64,000 bases of DNA from Oculatella sp. LEGE 06141 (GCF_015207605.1 NZ_JADEWO010000026.1:26660-90659), one strand, 5' to 3'. Shown: positions 26,124 to 35,522, counted from the stretch's first letter. Made by a program: numbers and translations. The notes: generated by a model from the letters alone, not told the origin.

Positions 26124-27326
26124 ATGACAACTGATGCACGCAAAGCAAGAGTGACCGGAGCCAGTTCAACAATTCCTGCTACAGGCAGTATTCAAAGCGC
26201 TCTGGCGAATGCGGCTGCCGGGGTTTCGCTGCGGCAGGTAACCAAAAAATATGGCCCGGTCACGGCTGTTGAAACCATTACGCTGGATATTCCAGCGGGC
26301 TATTATTGCTGCTTGCTTGGCCCAAGCGGTTGTGGCAAAACGACGGTACTGCGGATGATTGCTGGCCATGAAGAGATTACCAGTGGCGATGTTTTCATTG
26401 GCGATCGCCGCGTTAATGATATTCCTGCCGCCAAACGCAACACATCAATGATGTTTCAGAGCTACGCGCTGTTTCCACACATGACGGTGTGGCAAAACAT
26501 TGAATTTGGCCTGGAGATGCAGAAGATATCCGATACCGAGCGCAAAGCCAGAGTGGGCGAAATGCTGGAACTGGTGGGGCTGAGCCACTTATCTAACCGC
26601 AAATCGAGCCAGTTGAGCGGTGGGCAGCAACAGCGAATTGCCCTGGCACGGGCGCTGGTGACTCGTCCACAAGTACTTATGCTCGATGAACCCTTAAGTG
26701 CTCTGGATGAAAACTTGCGGGTACAGATGCGAACCGAACTACGCCGCATTCAGAAACAGTTTGGCATGACGTTTGTGCAGGTGACGCACCACACAGAGGA
26801 AGCCTTTTCCCTTTCGGATATGGTGGTGGTGATGAGTCACGGTCGTTTGGATCAGGTAGCAACGCCGTCACAGATGTTTAAAGCACCCGCGTCCCAGTTT
26901 GTCGCTAAGTTTATGGGCGATAACAACATCTTTCAGGGTAAGGTACGGCACTGTATTCCTGAACCCGCATCCGATGTGGATGTGATTGAGCTAGAAGTGG
27001 ACGGAATCGGCTCTCTCTACTCGCAGGGATATGCTGTTCCTCTGGGTTCTACAGCAGCGTGTTCGGTTCGTCCTGATCTAATCCGTATTGAGGCAATAGG
27101 GGCAGGCAGCGGTCAGCCAAACCACCGTGTCAACCACGTTACGGCGCGGATTGTCTCGATTGAGATGACGGGCTATGTCACGCGCATCACGTTGATGGAA
27201 GAGAAAACAGGCAAAGATTTGCTGTGCAAGGTTCGCACCACCGATTGGGAAGCCGATCCGTATTCTGAAGGGCAGGTGGTTAGCCTGCGGTGGTCAGAAG
27301 GTGATTGCGTATTCCTACCCCATTAA
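26124..27326 (+). CDS. ABC transporter ATP-binding protein (PotA-like)
   Basis: A 400-residue ATPase for the importer encoded downstream. Walker A GPSGCGKTTVLR, Q-loop MMFQSYALFPHMTVW, signature LSGGQQQR, Walker B VLMLDEPLSALD and the H-loop THHTEEAFSLSD are intact, followed by a C-terminal TOBE domain (about 285-400). The class that includes PotA, FbpC and AfuC has this form. The N-terminus has an unusual Ala/Ser/Thr-rich stretch of about 35 residues before the fold. The ATG at 26124 has GAAGGAAAC upstream and is preferred over 26088. It is followed by a binding protein and two permeases. Confidence 0.92.
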   Translation: MTTDARKARVTGASSTIPATGSIQSALANAAAGVSLRQVTKKYGPVTAVETITLDIPAGYYCCLLGPSGCGKTTVLRMIAGHEEITSGDVFIGDRRVNDIPAAKRNTSMMFQSYALFPHMTVWQNIEFGLEMQKISDTERKARVGEMLELVGLSHLSNRKSSQLSGGQQQRIALARALVTRPQVLMLDEPLSALDENLRVQMRTELRRIQKQFGMTFVQVTHHTEEAFSLSDMVVVMSHGRLDQVATPSQMFKAPASQFVAKFMGDNNIFQGKVRHCIPEPASDVDVIELEVDGIGSLYSQGYAVPLGSTAACSVRPDLIRIEAIGAGSGQPNHRVNHVTARIVSIEMTGYVTRITLMEEKTGKDLLCKVRTTDWEADPYSEGQVVSLRWSEGDCVFLPH

Positions 27327-27346
27327 CATCGAGCAAGTTTCAACCT

Positions 27347-28669
27347 ATGTCTAGAATCAATCGACGCAGATTCATTCGAGCAGGGCTGGCAACTGGCGCG
27401 GCGATCGCGGCAACTCGCTGTTCAGCGCCGGTCGCTCAAGCGCCTAGCGGTACTCCCAACAACCCGGCTCAAGGCCCCGAAGTGATCACTAACCAGATCA
27501 AAGATGTGGTCATTCGCACCGTTGGCACCGGAGCCGCGCAAAGTAATGACATCCGCATCCAGGCCGAAAAAGATCTGGGGTTCAAAATTCAGATGCGAGC
27601 GCTGAGTACAGCGGAGGTCATCCAGATTGGCATTACTCAGCCGAAGCAGTACGACATCTTTGATGGTGAGTTTTTCTCGCTGCCGTTAGTGATTCCGTCT
27701 GGCAATCTTCAGGCGATCGATGTCAGCCGCTTAAGCCAATTTGATGCGATTACGCCTATTTTTACCACCGGGGAACTGGCTCCAGGCGCAAAGGTGAACA
27801 CGTCTCAAGGAACGGCTCCGCGCAAGGTCATGTTCCTCAAGGATCAAAACTCCACCGAGTTTGCCACTGACCCTACCAATTGGGCCACCATCATTCCCTA
27901 CCAATATGGTGCCGATACCCTGGGATATCGTCCCGATCTGGTTGGCAGAAAGATTGAGTCATGGGCGGAGCTGTTCAATCCAGAGTTTAGAGGCAAAACC
28001 TCGCTGCTGGATATTCCCTCCATTGGGATTATGGATGCCGCCATGATCATTGAAGCGCAGGGATTGATGACCTTTGAAGATAAAGGCAGCATGACCCGTG
28101 AAGAACTCGACAAAGTAACAAGGATTTTGATTGAGCAAAAGCAGGCAGGGCAGTTTCGCGCCTTCTGGAAAAGTTTTGACGAGTCCGTCAACTTTATGTC
28201 ATCTGGAGAAGTGATTGTGCAATCGATGTGGTCGCCAGCGGTGACGGCGGTAAAAGCAAGAGGATTGCCCTGCATCTATGCCCCGTTAAAGGAAGGATAT
28301 CGCGGCTGGGGTGGCGGTTTAGGACTCTCTAAAAATCTCTCCGGCATTCAACTGGATGCGGCCTATGAATATCTCAACTGGGTGCTGGATGGCTGGCTTG
28401 GCGGCTTCCTCAGCCGTCAAGGGTACTATAGCGCCACTCCTTCGACGGCACGCAAGTTCATGAAGCCAGAGGAATGGGATTTCTGGTATGAGGGCAAAAC
28501 CGCAGCGATCGATATTGTAGACCCCTACGGTAAGACCATTGATGCGGCAGGGGCAGTACGCGATGGCGGTAACTTTGACGAACGGGTTAGCAACATTGTT
28601 TGCTGGAACTCATTTATGAATGAGCAAGTGTATCTCGTCTACAAATGGACCGAATTCGTTGTGGCATAG
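27347..28669 (+). CDS. Tat-targeted periplasmic binding protein of ABC importer (PotD-like)
   Basis: A 440-residue binding protein. The N-terminus MSRINRRRFIRAGLATGAAIAA is a twin-arginine signal (RRRFIRAG) followed by a hydrophobic stretch and CSAPVAQA. The body has features of the spermidine/putrescine-type family: WADFFNP-like WAELFNPEFRGKTSLLD, WGGGLGLSKNL and CWNSFMNEQVY near the end. Tat export implies that it folds in the cytoplasm. I start at the ATG at 27347, which opens the Tat signal; upstream codons overlap the ATPase gene. The substrate (polyamine, other organic cation or amino acid) is uncertain. Confidence 0.88.
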   Translation: MSRINRRRFIRAGLATGAAIAATRCSAPVAQAPSGTPNNPAQGPEVITNQIKDVVIRTVGTGAAQSNDIRIQAEKDLGFKIQMRALSTAEVIQIGITQPKQYDIFDGEFFSLPLVIPSGNLQAIDVSRLSQFDAITPIFTTGELAPGAKVNTSQGTAPRKVMFLKDQNSTEFATDPTNWATIIPYQYGADTLGYRPDLVGRKIESWAELFNPEFRGKTSLLDIPSIGIMDAAMIIEAQGLMTFEDKGSMTREELDKVTRILIEQKQAGQFRAFWKSFDESVNFMSSGEVIVQSMWSPAVTAVKARGLPCIYAPLKEGYRGWGGGLGLSKNLSGIQLDAAYEYLNWVLDGWLGGFLSRQGYYSATPSTARKFMKPEEWDFWYEGKTAAIDIVDPYGKTIDAAGAVRDGGNFDERVSNIVCWNSFMNEQVYLVYKWTEFVVA

Positions 28670-28693
28670 TTCAATTAGCGCCAACTTTCTTCT

Positions 28694-29551
28694 ATGCAAA
28701 TCTCTTCCAAAGATCTTCGACCCTATCTTCTCGTTGCGCCTCAGACCCTCACCTTTCTCTTTGCGCTGGTTCTGCCGATCATGGCGATCGTGATCATCAG
28801 CTTTTGGGATTTCAATGGATTTACATCGGTTCCAGGATTCACGTTTAACAACTACCTGGGTATCTTTTCATCACCGGTTTACCTCAAAACCTATCTCAAC
28901 ACCTTCAAGTTTGCGTTTCTGGTCTGGCTGGTCTGTGTGCTAATTAGCTACCCAGTGGCTTACTATTTGGCGTTTCGCATCAAGAGTTCCAAATGGCAAA
29001 CGATCTGGTTTCTCATTTGTACTGTTCCTTTTCTTACCTCTAATATCATTCGCATGATCTCCTGGATTCCATTCTTGGGGCGGGAAGGGCTGATTAACAA
29101 AGCGCTAATAGGGTTACACCTGACCAATCAGCCTGTGGAGATGTTTCTCTTTTCTGACTTCTCGGTGGTGCTGGCGATGGTTCATCTCTATGCGCTGTTT
29201 ATGGTGGCTCCCATTTTCAACAGCATGATGCGGATCGATCGCGCGTTAATTTCGGCGGCTGAGGATTTAGGCGCATCCAGTTTTAATATTCAAAAACGAA
29301 TCATTATGCCGTTGGCGGCTCCTGGTGTGGCGATCGGCACGATCTTTGTTGTAACGCTGGTGATGGGTGAGTTTGCCACTATGCGCCTGATGAGTGGCGG
29401 CAAAGCCTCGTCGGTGGGTTATCTGATCAAAAACCAAATTGATAGCTTGCAATACCCAATGGCGGCTGCCAATGCCGTTGTGCTGTTAGCAATCACACTG
29501 TTGATTGTGTTTGGCATTCTCCGCATTGTTGATATCCGCAAGCAAATTTAG
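28694..29551 (+). CDS. ABC transporter permease (PotB-like)
   Basis: A 285-residue inner-membrane permease with about six helices. The EAA-type loop that contacts the ATPase reads LISAAEDLGASSFNIQKRIIMPLAAPG. LLVAPQTLTFLFALVLPIMAIVIISFWDF is the first helix, and TVPFLTSNIIRMISWIPFLG is typical of PotB-class permeases. It begins 24 bp after the binding-protein stop. A 90-bp repeat element sits between it and the second permease. Confidence 0.9.
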   Translation: MQISSKDLRPYLLVAPQTLTFLFALVLPIMAIVIISFWDFNGFTSVPGFTFNNYLGIFSSPVYLKTYLNTFKFAFLVWLVCVLISYPVAYYLAFRIKSSKWQTIWFLICTVPFLTSNIIRMISWIPFLGREGLINKALIGLHLTNQPVEMFLFSDFSVVLAMVHLYALFMVAPIFNSMMRIDRALISAAEDLGASSFNIQKRIIMPLAAPGVAIGTIFVVTLVMGEFATMRLMSGGKASSVGYLIKNQIDSLQYPMAAANAVVLLAITLLIVFGILRIVDIRKQI

Positions 29552-29581
29552 ATCAAGATGATAGCGCTACTGCCAGTCCTC

Positions 29582-29671
29582 TTACAGCCACTTTCATTTG
29601 CATTCACCACACCCCACACCCCACACCCATCTTGGCAAGACTGTAGCTGACTCGATTGAGAACTGCTATAA
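29582..29671 (-). repeat. Inverted-repeat element, copy 2 (90 bp)
   Basis: Reverse orientation to copy 1: begins TTACAGCCACTTTCATTTGC and ends GAACTGCTATAA. The central tract has two extra CCCCACACC-like units. It lies 31 bp after the first permease stop and before the second permease gene, so it is transcribed within the ABC operon if that operon is continuous. Confidence 0.8.
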
Positions 29672-29725
29672 GCGCCCTACCGTCCATCATTCTGAACACC
29701 ATCCCTCCATCTCTTCATAAATGCT

Positions 29726-30553
29726 ATGGCAGCGACCCAAAAAACGCCCTTCTCCGCTCATCTGCTAACGGTCTTCTTTGCTTTGTTTGTTCTGTTTCTC
29801 TATGGCCCCATGATTGCAGTCTTTCTACTGTCACTTCAGGGGCCAGAAGGCCAATTAACCTTTCCCATGCGTGGGTTTAGCTTTCATTGGATTGGTGCTG
29901 TATTTGGACAACAGCGAATTGGTAATTTTGTAGAAGCCTTTGGGCGATCGTTTTGGCTGGGTCTTCTGGTCATGCTCATCACTGTGGTCTTTAGCGTCTT
30001 GGCAGGGTTGGCGTTTCGCACTAACTTCCGAGGCTCGAACCTGGTGTTCTATTTGACGATCTCCAGCCTCATTGTGCCCAGTATTCTAGTTTCGTTGGGC
30101 ATCGGTGTAGTCTTCAGTCTGTTGAATCTGCCCGTTCAATGGTACTCTTCAGCGCTGGCAGGACATTTGACCTGGACGTTACCATTTGCCTTTTTAATTA
30201 TGTTGGGAATTTTTGGTCGCTTTAACCCGGCCTACGAAGAGGCTGCCCGCGATTTGGGAGCGAGCGATCGCACCACCTTTTGGCGCATTGTCTTTCCCCT
30301 CATAGCCTCCAGCGTCATTGGTGTGGGGCTGCTTGGGTTCACTCTTTCCTATGATGAGTTCACCCGCACCTCATTGATTTCCGGGGAAACCAACACATTG
30401 CCACTAGAGATTTTTGGGATGACTACTAACGTCACCTCTCCTGCGCTTTACGCCCTGGGAACGTTAACGACTGTGTTTTCCTTCGTGCTGATTGCCATTG
30501 CCCTATTTACCATGCAAAAGTTGGAGGAACTTCAAAATCAGCAGGAACGGTAG
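29726..30553 (+). CDS. ABC transporter permease (PotC-like)
   Basis: A 275-residue permease, partner of the one upstream. The EAA loop reads YEEAARDLGASDRTTFWRIVFPLIASS, and LGFTLSYDEFTRTSLISGETNTLPLEIFGM is the PotC-type segment after it. Six helices are visible. It is separated from the first permease by 174 bp, which contains repeat copy 2; otherwise the four genes form one importer operon. A strong hairpin follows at 30655. Confidence 0.9.
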   Translation: MAATQKTPFSAHLLTVFFALFVLFLYGPMIAVFLLSLQGPEGQLTFPMRGFSFHWIGAVFGQQRIGNFVEAFGRSFWLGLLVMLITVVFSVLAGLAFRTNFRGSNLVFYLTISSLIVPSILVSLGIGVVFSLLNLPVQWYSSALAGHLTWTLPFAFLIMLGIFGRFNPAYEEAARDLGASDRTTFWRIVFPLIASSVIGVGLLGFTLSYDEFTRTSLISGETNTLPLEIFGMTTNVTSPALYALGTLTTVFSFVLIAIALFTMQKLEELQNQQER

Positions 30554-30654
30554 TTAAAGAGGCTGATCAATTTAGCGCTGAAGGCATTACAGAATCGTGG
30601 TATCTGTCGTCTACGCTCCCATCAGGAACGTCCAAATCCTGAAAATCCCCTAAC

Positions 30655-30687
30655 GGAAAGTGAGAGGGCACTGCCCTCTCACTTTCC
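30655..30687. terminator. Bidirectional hairpin after the ABC operon
   Basis: A 16-bp perfect stem (arm GGAAAGTGAGAGGGCA) with a one-base loop. It lies 100 bp after the second permease and just after the end of the small minus-strand ORF, so it may end both transcripts. There is no clear T-run on either side beyond TTTC. Confidence 0.65.
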
Positions 30688-30701
30688 CAGTGTTGTTGCC
30701 G

Positions 30702-30827
30702 TTAGCCCTTGATGCGTTTTAGCAACAGAGCAATTTGAGACCTTTGTGAAGATGAAGTTGTTTCAACGGACGTAGGGCTATCTTGAGGAGGTTTAGCACC
30801 ACTCTGGTAGGGAATTTTGCTGTTCAT
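30702..30827 (-). CDS. Possible small protein, 41 residues
   Basis: A minus-strand frame from an ATG at 30827 encodes MNSKIPYQSGAKPPQDSPTS and ends QIALLLKRIKG. It is polar, Ser/Thr-rich, with a short amphipathic C-terminal helix. Its stop lies 15 bp before a strong hairpin, as expected for a real transcript end, and it is 182 bp downstream of the ycf45-like gene in the same direction. There is no strong ribosome site. I recognise no family. Confidence 0.4.
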   Translation of the reverse strand: MNSKIPYQSGAKPPQDSPTSVETTSSSQRSQIALLLKRIKG

Positions 30828-31009
30828 TGTAGTATGTAAGATGCGGTTTGAAAATCTTGTTAATACATAAGATAGTAGTTGTCTGGAACTGGGGCGAGAA
30901 CTGACTTTAGGACTATTTTGACGCGTTCCTGATGAAACTTTAGAAGTAGACCAGATGAAAGAGGCCAGATGGATGCAGAGTACTCACGCTTCATCAGGTT
31001 CAGGAGCGT
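30828..31009. other. Intergenic region downstream of the ycf45-like gene
   Basis: 182 bp with no hairpin that I can see; it may be the leader of the small ORF. Confidence 0.3.
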
Positions 31010-32734
31010 TTAGGCCGGATAGATTCGCAGACGACGATAGGGTTCCTCTCCAAAACTGGTAGAAGTGAGTTGATAGCGTTCGACTAACTCATGCTGCATC
31101 TGACGTACCGCCGCAGAGCGGGGCAGTAACTCCACGGGTTGCCCCTTTGGAATAACAATTTGCTCCACGGCGCGTCTCGCTTCTTCTAATGCTTCTAGTT
31201 CATCTTTGTTGCCGCTTTCAAACAGGCTTAATTCATGTTCTGCAACCGCCTCAGATTGTTCCATTCCCAACAGCCGCCGCAAACTGCGAGCGATTTCCGG
31301 AGCCGTGTTAGTGTTAACAACCTGCACTGGCAAATGCCGTCGTTTTGCTAACCGTTGCAGCTTAGATTGATGTTTTACATGGGTGGGGATGGTTAACACT
31401 GCATCTGCCCCATCCATCTCTCGTACCAAATGAACAGGCAGGTTTAGCGTTTGGATGACCTGCTCTAGCTGATGATGACTGATGCCATAGGGGTAAACCC
31501 GTAGCGCTCCCTCTAACGTTTGGCGATCGCTCTCATCTGTCTGCTCAGCCCACGGTGCGCCATTGTAGGGCGGTGCTGCCAATGACAAATTTTGAGACGG
31601 GTCCCATGTCCCCAGGCTCTTTTCGGGATAGCGCGGCTGCGGAAAGGGTAACACTTGTCCAGCTCCACGTTGGGGCTGAGAGGGTTGAACAGAACTAACA
31701 GAACTAGACGCAGCTCTGCCTGTTCCTGGATTGGGAACCTCACGGGTGATGATAACCTGATCGCTATCATTCACCGTTCTCAGTTGCGGTTGTGGTTGCC
31801 GCCCTCGCAGCAGACTATCCACCGTATCCGTAACGCTCTCATGTATCACCCAACGCTGCCGCTCTAACATTTCCACGGCAATGTCAAAGGTGGGTGGGGC
31901 TTTACGCTCCAACACCGCCTTTTGGCTGCCCCGTCTCCTGGCTTCGTCGTCACCCAACGTTACCGATTGAATACCGCCCACCAGATCCGATAAGGTGGGA
32001 TTTTTGATCAAGTTCTCAATTCGGTTACCGTGCGCCGTTCCCACAAGCTGCACACCCCGTTCGGCGATCGTCCGTGCGGCCAGGGCTTCTAGCTCTGTGC
32101 CAATTTCATCAATGACAATCACCTCTGGCATGTGGTTTTCCACCGCTTCAATCATCACCTGATGCTGAAGTTCGGGATGGGCAACCTGCATCCGTCGTGC
32201 CCGACCGATCGCCGGGTGAGGAATATCACCGTCGCCAGCAATTTCGTTAGAGGTGTCAATGATTACCACTCGTTTGTTTAAATCATCAGCCAGTACACGG
32301 GCAATCTCGCGCAGTGCCGTTGTTTTACCCACACCGGGACGACCCAACATCAGAATTGATTGACCCGTTTCAACTAAATCACGAATCATGGCGATCGTCC
32401 CTTGAACGGCACGACCCACCCGGCACGTTAGGCCAATGACTTCACCCGCTCGGTTGCGAATGGCACTGATGCGGTGTAAGGTTTGCTCAATTCCAGCCCG
32501 GTTGTCGCCGCCAAACGCGCCCACTTGCTGAATACACTCATTGATCTGCTCATGAGTGACAACCGTATGAGAAAGATATTCTGCTTGGTCGGGAAAACGG
32601 GCTTCTGGACGACGTCCTAAATCCAGAACCACTTCAATTAAATTGTCTCGTTGGGGATGTTGCTCTAGCCGCTGCCGAATTTCGGGGGGCAAGATATCCA
32701 GTAACTTCTGGAGATCATTAGTTATCTGCATCAA
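31010..32734 (-). CDS. ycf45: Ycf45-type AAA ATPase with R3H domain
   Basis: A 574-residue protein. The ATPase core (about residues 110-260) has Walker [21 protein letters not shown] and Walker [15 protein letters not shown], then [12 protein letters not shown]; this is the SpoIIIAA/Ycf45 group, conserved in cyanobacteria and some plastid genomes. A low-complexity Pro/Gln linker (about 325-400) leads to a second fold, and the end ([19 protein letters not shown]) is an R3H-type single-stranded nucleic-acid-binding segment. The role in cyanobacteria is not settled; binding of RNA or ssDNA is likely from the R3H part. A second in-frame ATG follows directly. Confidence 0.9.
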   Translation of the reverse strand: MMQITNDLQKLLDILPPEIRQRLEQHPQRDNLIEVVLDLGRRPEARFPDQAEYLSHTVVTHEQINECIQQVGAFGGDNRAGIEQTLHRISAIRNRAGEVIGLTCRVGRAVQGTIAMIRDLVETGQSILMLGRPGVGKTTALREIARVLADDLNKRVVIIDTSNEIAGDGDIPHPAIGRARRMQVAHPELQHQVMIEAVENHMPEVIVIDEIGTELEALAARTIAERGVQLVGTAHGNRIENLIKNPTLSDLVGGIQSVTLGDDEARRRGSQKAVLERKAPPTFDIAVEMLERQRWVIHESVTDTVDSLLRGRQPQPQLRTVNDSDQVIITREVPNPGTGRAASSSVSSVQPSQPQRGAGQVLPFPQPRYPEKSLGTWDPSQNLSLAAPPYNGAPWAEQTDESDRQTLEGALRVYPYGISHHQLEQVIQTLNLPVHLVREMDGADAVLTIPTHVKHQSKLQRLAKRRHLPVQVVNTNTAPEIARSLRRLLGMEQSEAVAEHELSLFESGNKDELEALEEARRAVEQIVIPKGQPVELLPRSAAVRQMQHELVERYQLTSTSFGEEPYRRLRIYPA

Positions 32735-32935
32735 TCTGAACGGGTGGTGTTAGGGTGAATTCAAACTGCTGGTTCAATTGGGAACGAATCGCTAAAGGTT
32801 GCAGGCTAACAGGCTAATAACAGGCTAATAGTACAGATCTTAACTGTAGCAAGATCGTCTCAAGTTGCGGCGGGAGAACCGATCGCCCCAGTAGGGATTG
32901 TTCTCTCAGTATCGATGCATCGATACGCGCTGGCA

Positions 32936-33907
32936 TCATTCAGAAGCATTTTGAAAAGGAGTATAGGTTCCGCCTAACGACTCAACAATCGACCTTGTAT
33001 TCGCCACCATCATCTTGATATACGAATCGGCTTCACTACCCGGTGCCCCAATGGAATCGGAGTAGAGCGGATTGGGCGACAGTTCTACCCCAGCCTCTTC
33101 CGCCACTGTGGTAATTAAACGAGGATTGATCGTCGTTTCAGCAAAGATAGTGGGCACACCGGCGGCTCGCACCGCATTCACTAACCTTTGAACCGTTTGA
33201 GCGCTCGGTTGCTCCTCGGTACTGATGCCAATTAGCGTGCCAACCACTTCGAGCTGATAAGCACGGGCATAATACTCAAACGCATCGTGGGTTGTAATCA
33301 GCTTGCGCTGGTCGGGCGGAATTGTGGCAATCTGCTCGCCAATCCAGGTATGCAACTGCGCTAATTCTTGCGTCAGTTGTTCTGCATTTCGAGTAAAAGT
33401 GGCTTCGTCTTCAGGAGACAGCTCAATCAAAGCATCACGGATGGCTGCAACCATAGCGATCGCATTTTCGGCACTGCCCCAAACGTGCGGATCGGGTACG
33501 CTGCTCCGTCCTTCTAATTCCGTTTGTAGAGGGGGTACTACTTCACCAACGGCTAGCCGCTGAGCATTCGCGCCTGCCGAATCGGTTAATCGAATCAGGG
33601 CAGGTTCTAAATTGTAGCCGTTATACAGGATGAGGTCGGCTTCTTCCAGGGCAACCGTATCCGCTGGCACTGGTTCATACACATGCGGGTCGCTGCCCGG
33701 ATCGAGAATCCCCGTCAGGTTAATTTCATCTCCACCCACTTGCTCTGCCCAGTCGGTGATGATGGTACTGGTCGATACAACCCTGGGCAACGAATCTTCA
33801 GCCGCTGTGCCCTCGGCGGTAGTTTGCCGATCGCATCCTCCCAGCCATAGCCCTGCCAGCAGTCCTACAATGGCTAGCCACCGCGATCGTGTCTTCTGTT
33901 GTTGCAT
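32936..33907 (-). CDS. mntC: Manganese/zinc ABC transporter binding lipoprotein (MntC-like)
   Basis: A 323-residue cluster A-I metal-binding protein. The N-terminus has a lipoprotein signal with lipobox LGGC (cysteine 25). The metal ligands are visible as His in GSDPHVYEPVP, His in PDPHVWGSAEN, Glu in IFAETTINPR and Asp in YSDSIGAPGSEA, the His-His-Glu-Asp set of MntC. It delivers Mn(II) to the MntAB importer, needed for photosystem II. Its ATPase and permease genes are not adjacent but 2.6 kb away on the other strand. A TTTCAT-N5-GTTCAT pair lies just before its start codon. Confidence 0.9.
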   Translation of the reverse strand: MQQQKTRSRWLAIVGLLAGLWLGGCDRQTTAEGTAAEDSLPRVVSTSTIITDWAEQVGGDEINLTGILDPGSDPHVYEPVPADTVALEEADLILYNGYNLEPALIRLTDSAGANAQRLAVGEVVPPLQTELEGRSSVPDPHVWGSAENAIAMVAAIRDALIELSPEDEATFTRNAEQLTQELAQLHTWIGEQIATIPPDQRKLITTHDAFEYYARAYQLEVVGTLIGISTEEQPSAQTVQRLVNAVRAAGVPTIFAETTINPRLITTVAEEAGVELSPNPLYSDSIGAPGSEADSYIKMMVANTRSIVESLGGTYTPFQNASE

Positions 33908-33918
33908 AGTTCCTGCGG

Positions 33919-33935
33919 TTTCATTTTTAGTTCAT
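33919..33935. promoter_or_regulatory. Paired TTTCAT boxes before mntC (candidate ManR site)
   Basis: TTTCAT (33919-33924) and GTTCAT (33930-33935) start 11 bp apart, the one-turn spacing of OmpR-family direct repeats. The pair ends 12 bp from the mntC start codon. The same pair with TTTCAT in both halves occurs twice before mntA. ManR, an OmpR-type repressor, controls mnt genes in Synechocystis. Confidence 0.5.
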
Positions 33936-34082
33936 AGTCTCTTGATCTTGCCCTATCAGTGACCTACCTTTTGCCAGATGCTCTTCCACTTGCCGCTATA
34001 CCGGAGTCAACCCGCTGCTAGAAACCTCCAACCTGATTAAGGTTTGCAAATTCTGCTACTCGGATCGATCGCTCCCAGACAT

Positions 34083-34111
34083 AATAAAGTCATACTCATT
34101 ACGACTTTATT
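34083..34111. promoter_or_regulatory. Dyad AATAAAGTC-N11-GACTTTATT
   Basis: Perfect nine-base arms with centres 20 bp apart (two helical turns), in the mntC/Dps-like divergent gap. It may be an operator for a metal or peroxide sensor. It does not match the cyanobacterial Zur consensus I know. Confidence 0.45.
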
Positions 34112-34138
34112 TGAATAGTCAAAATCCTGAATTGCCAA

Positions 34139-34229
34139 GTAGGGGCGAAGCATCTGGTAGACAATGTCTCGGTTGTTCCAGCCATCCTGATTCGTAGCTT
34201 GCTTCTCGCAGAGTATGCTTCGCCCCTAC
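34139..34229. repeat. Inverted-repeat element with 15-bp arms
   Basis: GTAGGGGCGAAGCAT (34139-34153) and its exact complement (34215-34229) enclose 61 bp. GTAGGGGCG-type arms are, from general knowledge, common in dispersed cyanobacterial repeats. A weaker cousin with GTAGAGGCG arms is at 35058-35104. Confidence 0.75.
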
Positions 34230-34359
34230 ACCTATCGGGTAACTAATCAGACTTTTACAACATCCTCCAAAGGAAGACGAGGTTAAACACAGTTGAGGAG
34301 TGACCCAACGAGCGGCTGGCGATTCTCATTTAATTAGACTCTTAATTAGGAGAACGATC

Positions 34360-35037
34360 ATGGCTAAAGTTGCTCAAGAAGTTGTGCAAACGGCTGGCAT
34401 TGATGTAAACGAGCTGGTTCAAAAGCTAGTGCGAGCGGCCTCGGCTGAATTTACAACCTATTATTACTACACTATTCTGCGCGTCAATGCGATCGGCTTT
34501 GATGGCGAGGGTTTAAAGGAAATCATTGAAGATGCCCGTCTCGAAGACCGCAACCACTTTGAGGCACTGGTGCCCCGCATTTATGAATTGGGCGGAGAAC
34601 TGCCCCGTGATATCCGGGCGTTTGCAGACGAAGCAGCCTGTCCAGATGCTTACTTACCAGAAAAACATCAGGGCAATGGCAACGCCTCGGCTCGGGTTGG
34701 GTTTACAGGCGGCAGCACTGAAGAAGCAAAAGCAGCCATTGCAGATGTCAAGCAATCGGTTGAGCAGGGAGATATCTATAAGATGCTGCACGTTCTGGTA
34801 GAGGCAGAACGGTGCGCCATTCGGGTCTATACCGATCTGTGCAACATGACCTTCGGCAAAGATCACCGCACTTACGAACTGGCTCTGGCCATTCTGAATG
34901 AGGAAATTGAACACGAAGCCTGGTTCTCTGAGTTCTTGGGCGATGGGCCGTCGGGGCACTTCCGGCGAGGCACCCCCGGAGAATCGCCCTATACGTCCCG
35001 GTTCATGGTAGTACCCAACGGGCATGGGCATCGGTAA
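34360..35037 (+). CDS. Dps-like ferritin (bacterioferritin/DPSL-type)
   Basis: A 225-residue four-helix ferritin-like protein. Ferroxidase-type ligands are seen as Glu in [11 protein letters not shown] (helix A), Glu and His in [14 protein letters not shown] (helix B), Glu in [15 protein letters not shown] (helix C) and Glu-x2-His in [13 protein letters not shown] (helix D), the internal di-iron set of bacterioferritins. The paired cysteines (Cys-x8-Cys in [12 protein letters not shown], plus AACPDAY) recall the thioferritin or DPSL group, which uses peroxide to oxidise iron. I start at the ATG at 34360 with AGGAG ten bases upstream. It is followed by a Rieske gene. Confidence 0.82.
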   Translation: MAKVAQEVVQTAGIDVNELVQKLVRAASAEFTTYYYYTILRVNAIGFDGEGLKEIIEDARLEDRNHFEALVPRIYELGGELPRDIRAFADEAACPDAYLPEKHQGNGNASARVGFTGGSTEEAKAAIADVKQSVEQGDIYKMLHVLVEAERCAIRVYTDLCNMTFGKDHRTYELALAILNEEIEHEAWFSEFLGDGPSGHFRRGTPGESPYTSRFMVVPNGHGHR

Positions 35038-35057
35038 GCGGGTCGTTTATGCGGATG

Positions 35058-35104
35058 GTAGAGGCGTGCATAGGAGTGAGTGGGATGCTGGTGTGCGCCT
35101 CTAC
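35058..35104. repeat. Hairpin with GTAGAGGCG arms
   Basis: Arms 35058-35066 and 35096-35104 are perfectly complementary around a 29-base interior. It lies between the Dps-like and Rieske genes and has no T-run. It could be a weak processing or attenuation site. Confidence 0.5.
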
Positions 35105-35165
35105 GCCAGGGCTGGAGAAGCAGTGACGAGTTTCCCAGCCCTGATCTTAAATCGGAGATAGGGCT

Positions 35166-35522
35166 ATGGTGCAGTTGGTTAACGTGGCTTGGGTGGATGA
35201 GGTGGCTCCCGGTGAAATGCGAGCCGTGGACGTGAACGAGCAACGGCTGATTTTAGCTAACGTAGAGGGTACATTTTACGCGATCGCGGCTGATTGCCCC
35301 CACCGACAAGCGCCCCTAATCCAGGGTTGGCTCTGGGGACATGCGATTGAGTGTCCCTGGCATCACTATCGGTACGACCTGCGAACCGGTGAAAATTTGT
35401 ACCCTCGCAACGTTTACCCCACGGATCTCACCTATCTTGAGAAAGACTTAAATCCGCTGCACTGCTATCCGGTTCAGGTTGAAGGAGATGCCGTTTTAGT
35501 AGAGATATCAGGAGGTTTGTGA
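35166..35522 (+). CDS. Rieske [2Fe-2S] ferredoxin-type protein
   Basis: A 118-residue soluble single-domain Rieske protein. Cluster ligands are Cys and His in ADCPHRQAPL (C-x-H) and Cys and His in ECPWHHYRYDLRTG (C-x2-H), with the usual 17-18 residue spacing. No signal peptide or membrane anchor is present, so it is a cytoplasmic electron carrier like nitrite reductase small subunits or dioxygenase ferredoxins. It follows the Dps-like gene by 128 bp, and its stop overlaps the start of the pentapeptide gene. An electron-donor role to iron release from the ferritin is only a guess. Confidence 0.9.
   Translation: MVQLVNVAWVDEVAPGEMRAVDVNEQRLILANVEGTFYAIAADCPHRQAPLIQGWLWGHAIECPWHHYRYDLRTGENLYPRNVYPTDLTYLEKDLNPLHCYPVQVEGDAVLVEISGGL

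Larger units (their letters stand above)
33908..34359. other. Divergent intergenic region between mntC and the Dps-like gene
   Basis: A 452-bp gap between divergent metal-related genes. It contains a TTTCAT pair at 33919, an AATAAAGTC/GACTTTATT dyad at 34083, and a long-armed inverted repeat at 34139-34229. Both promoters must lie here. Confidence 0.6.
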
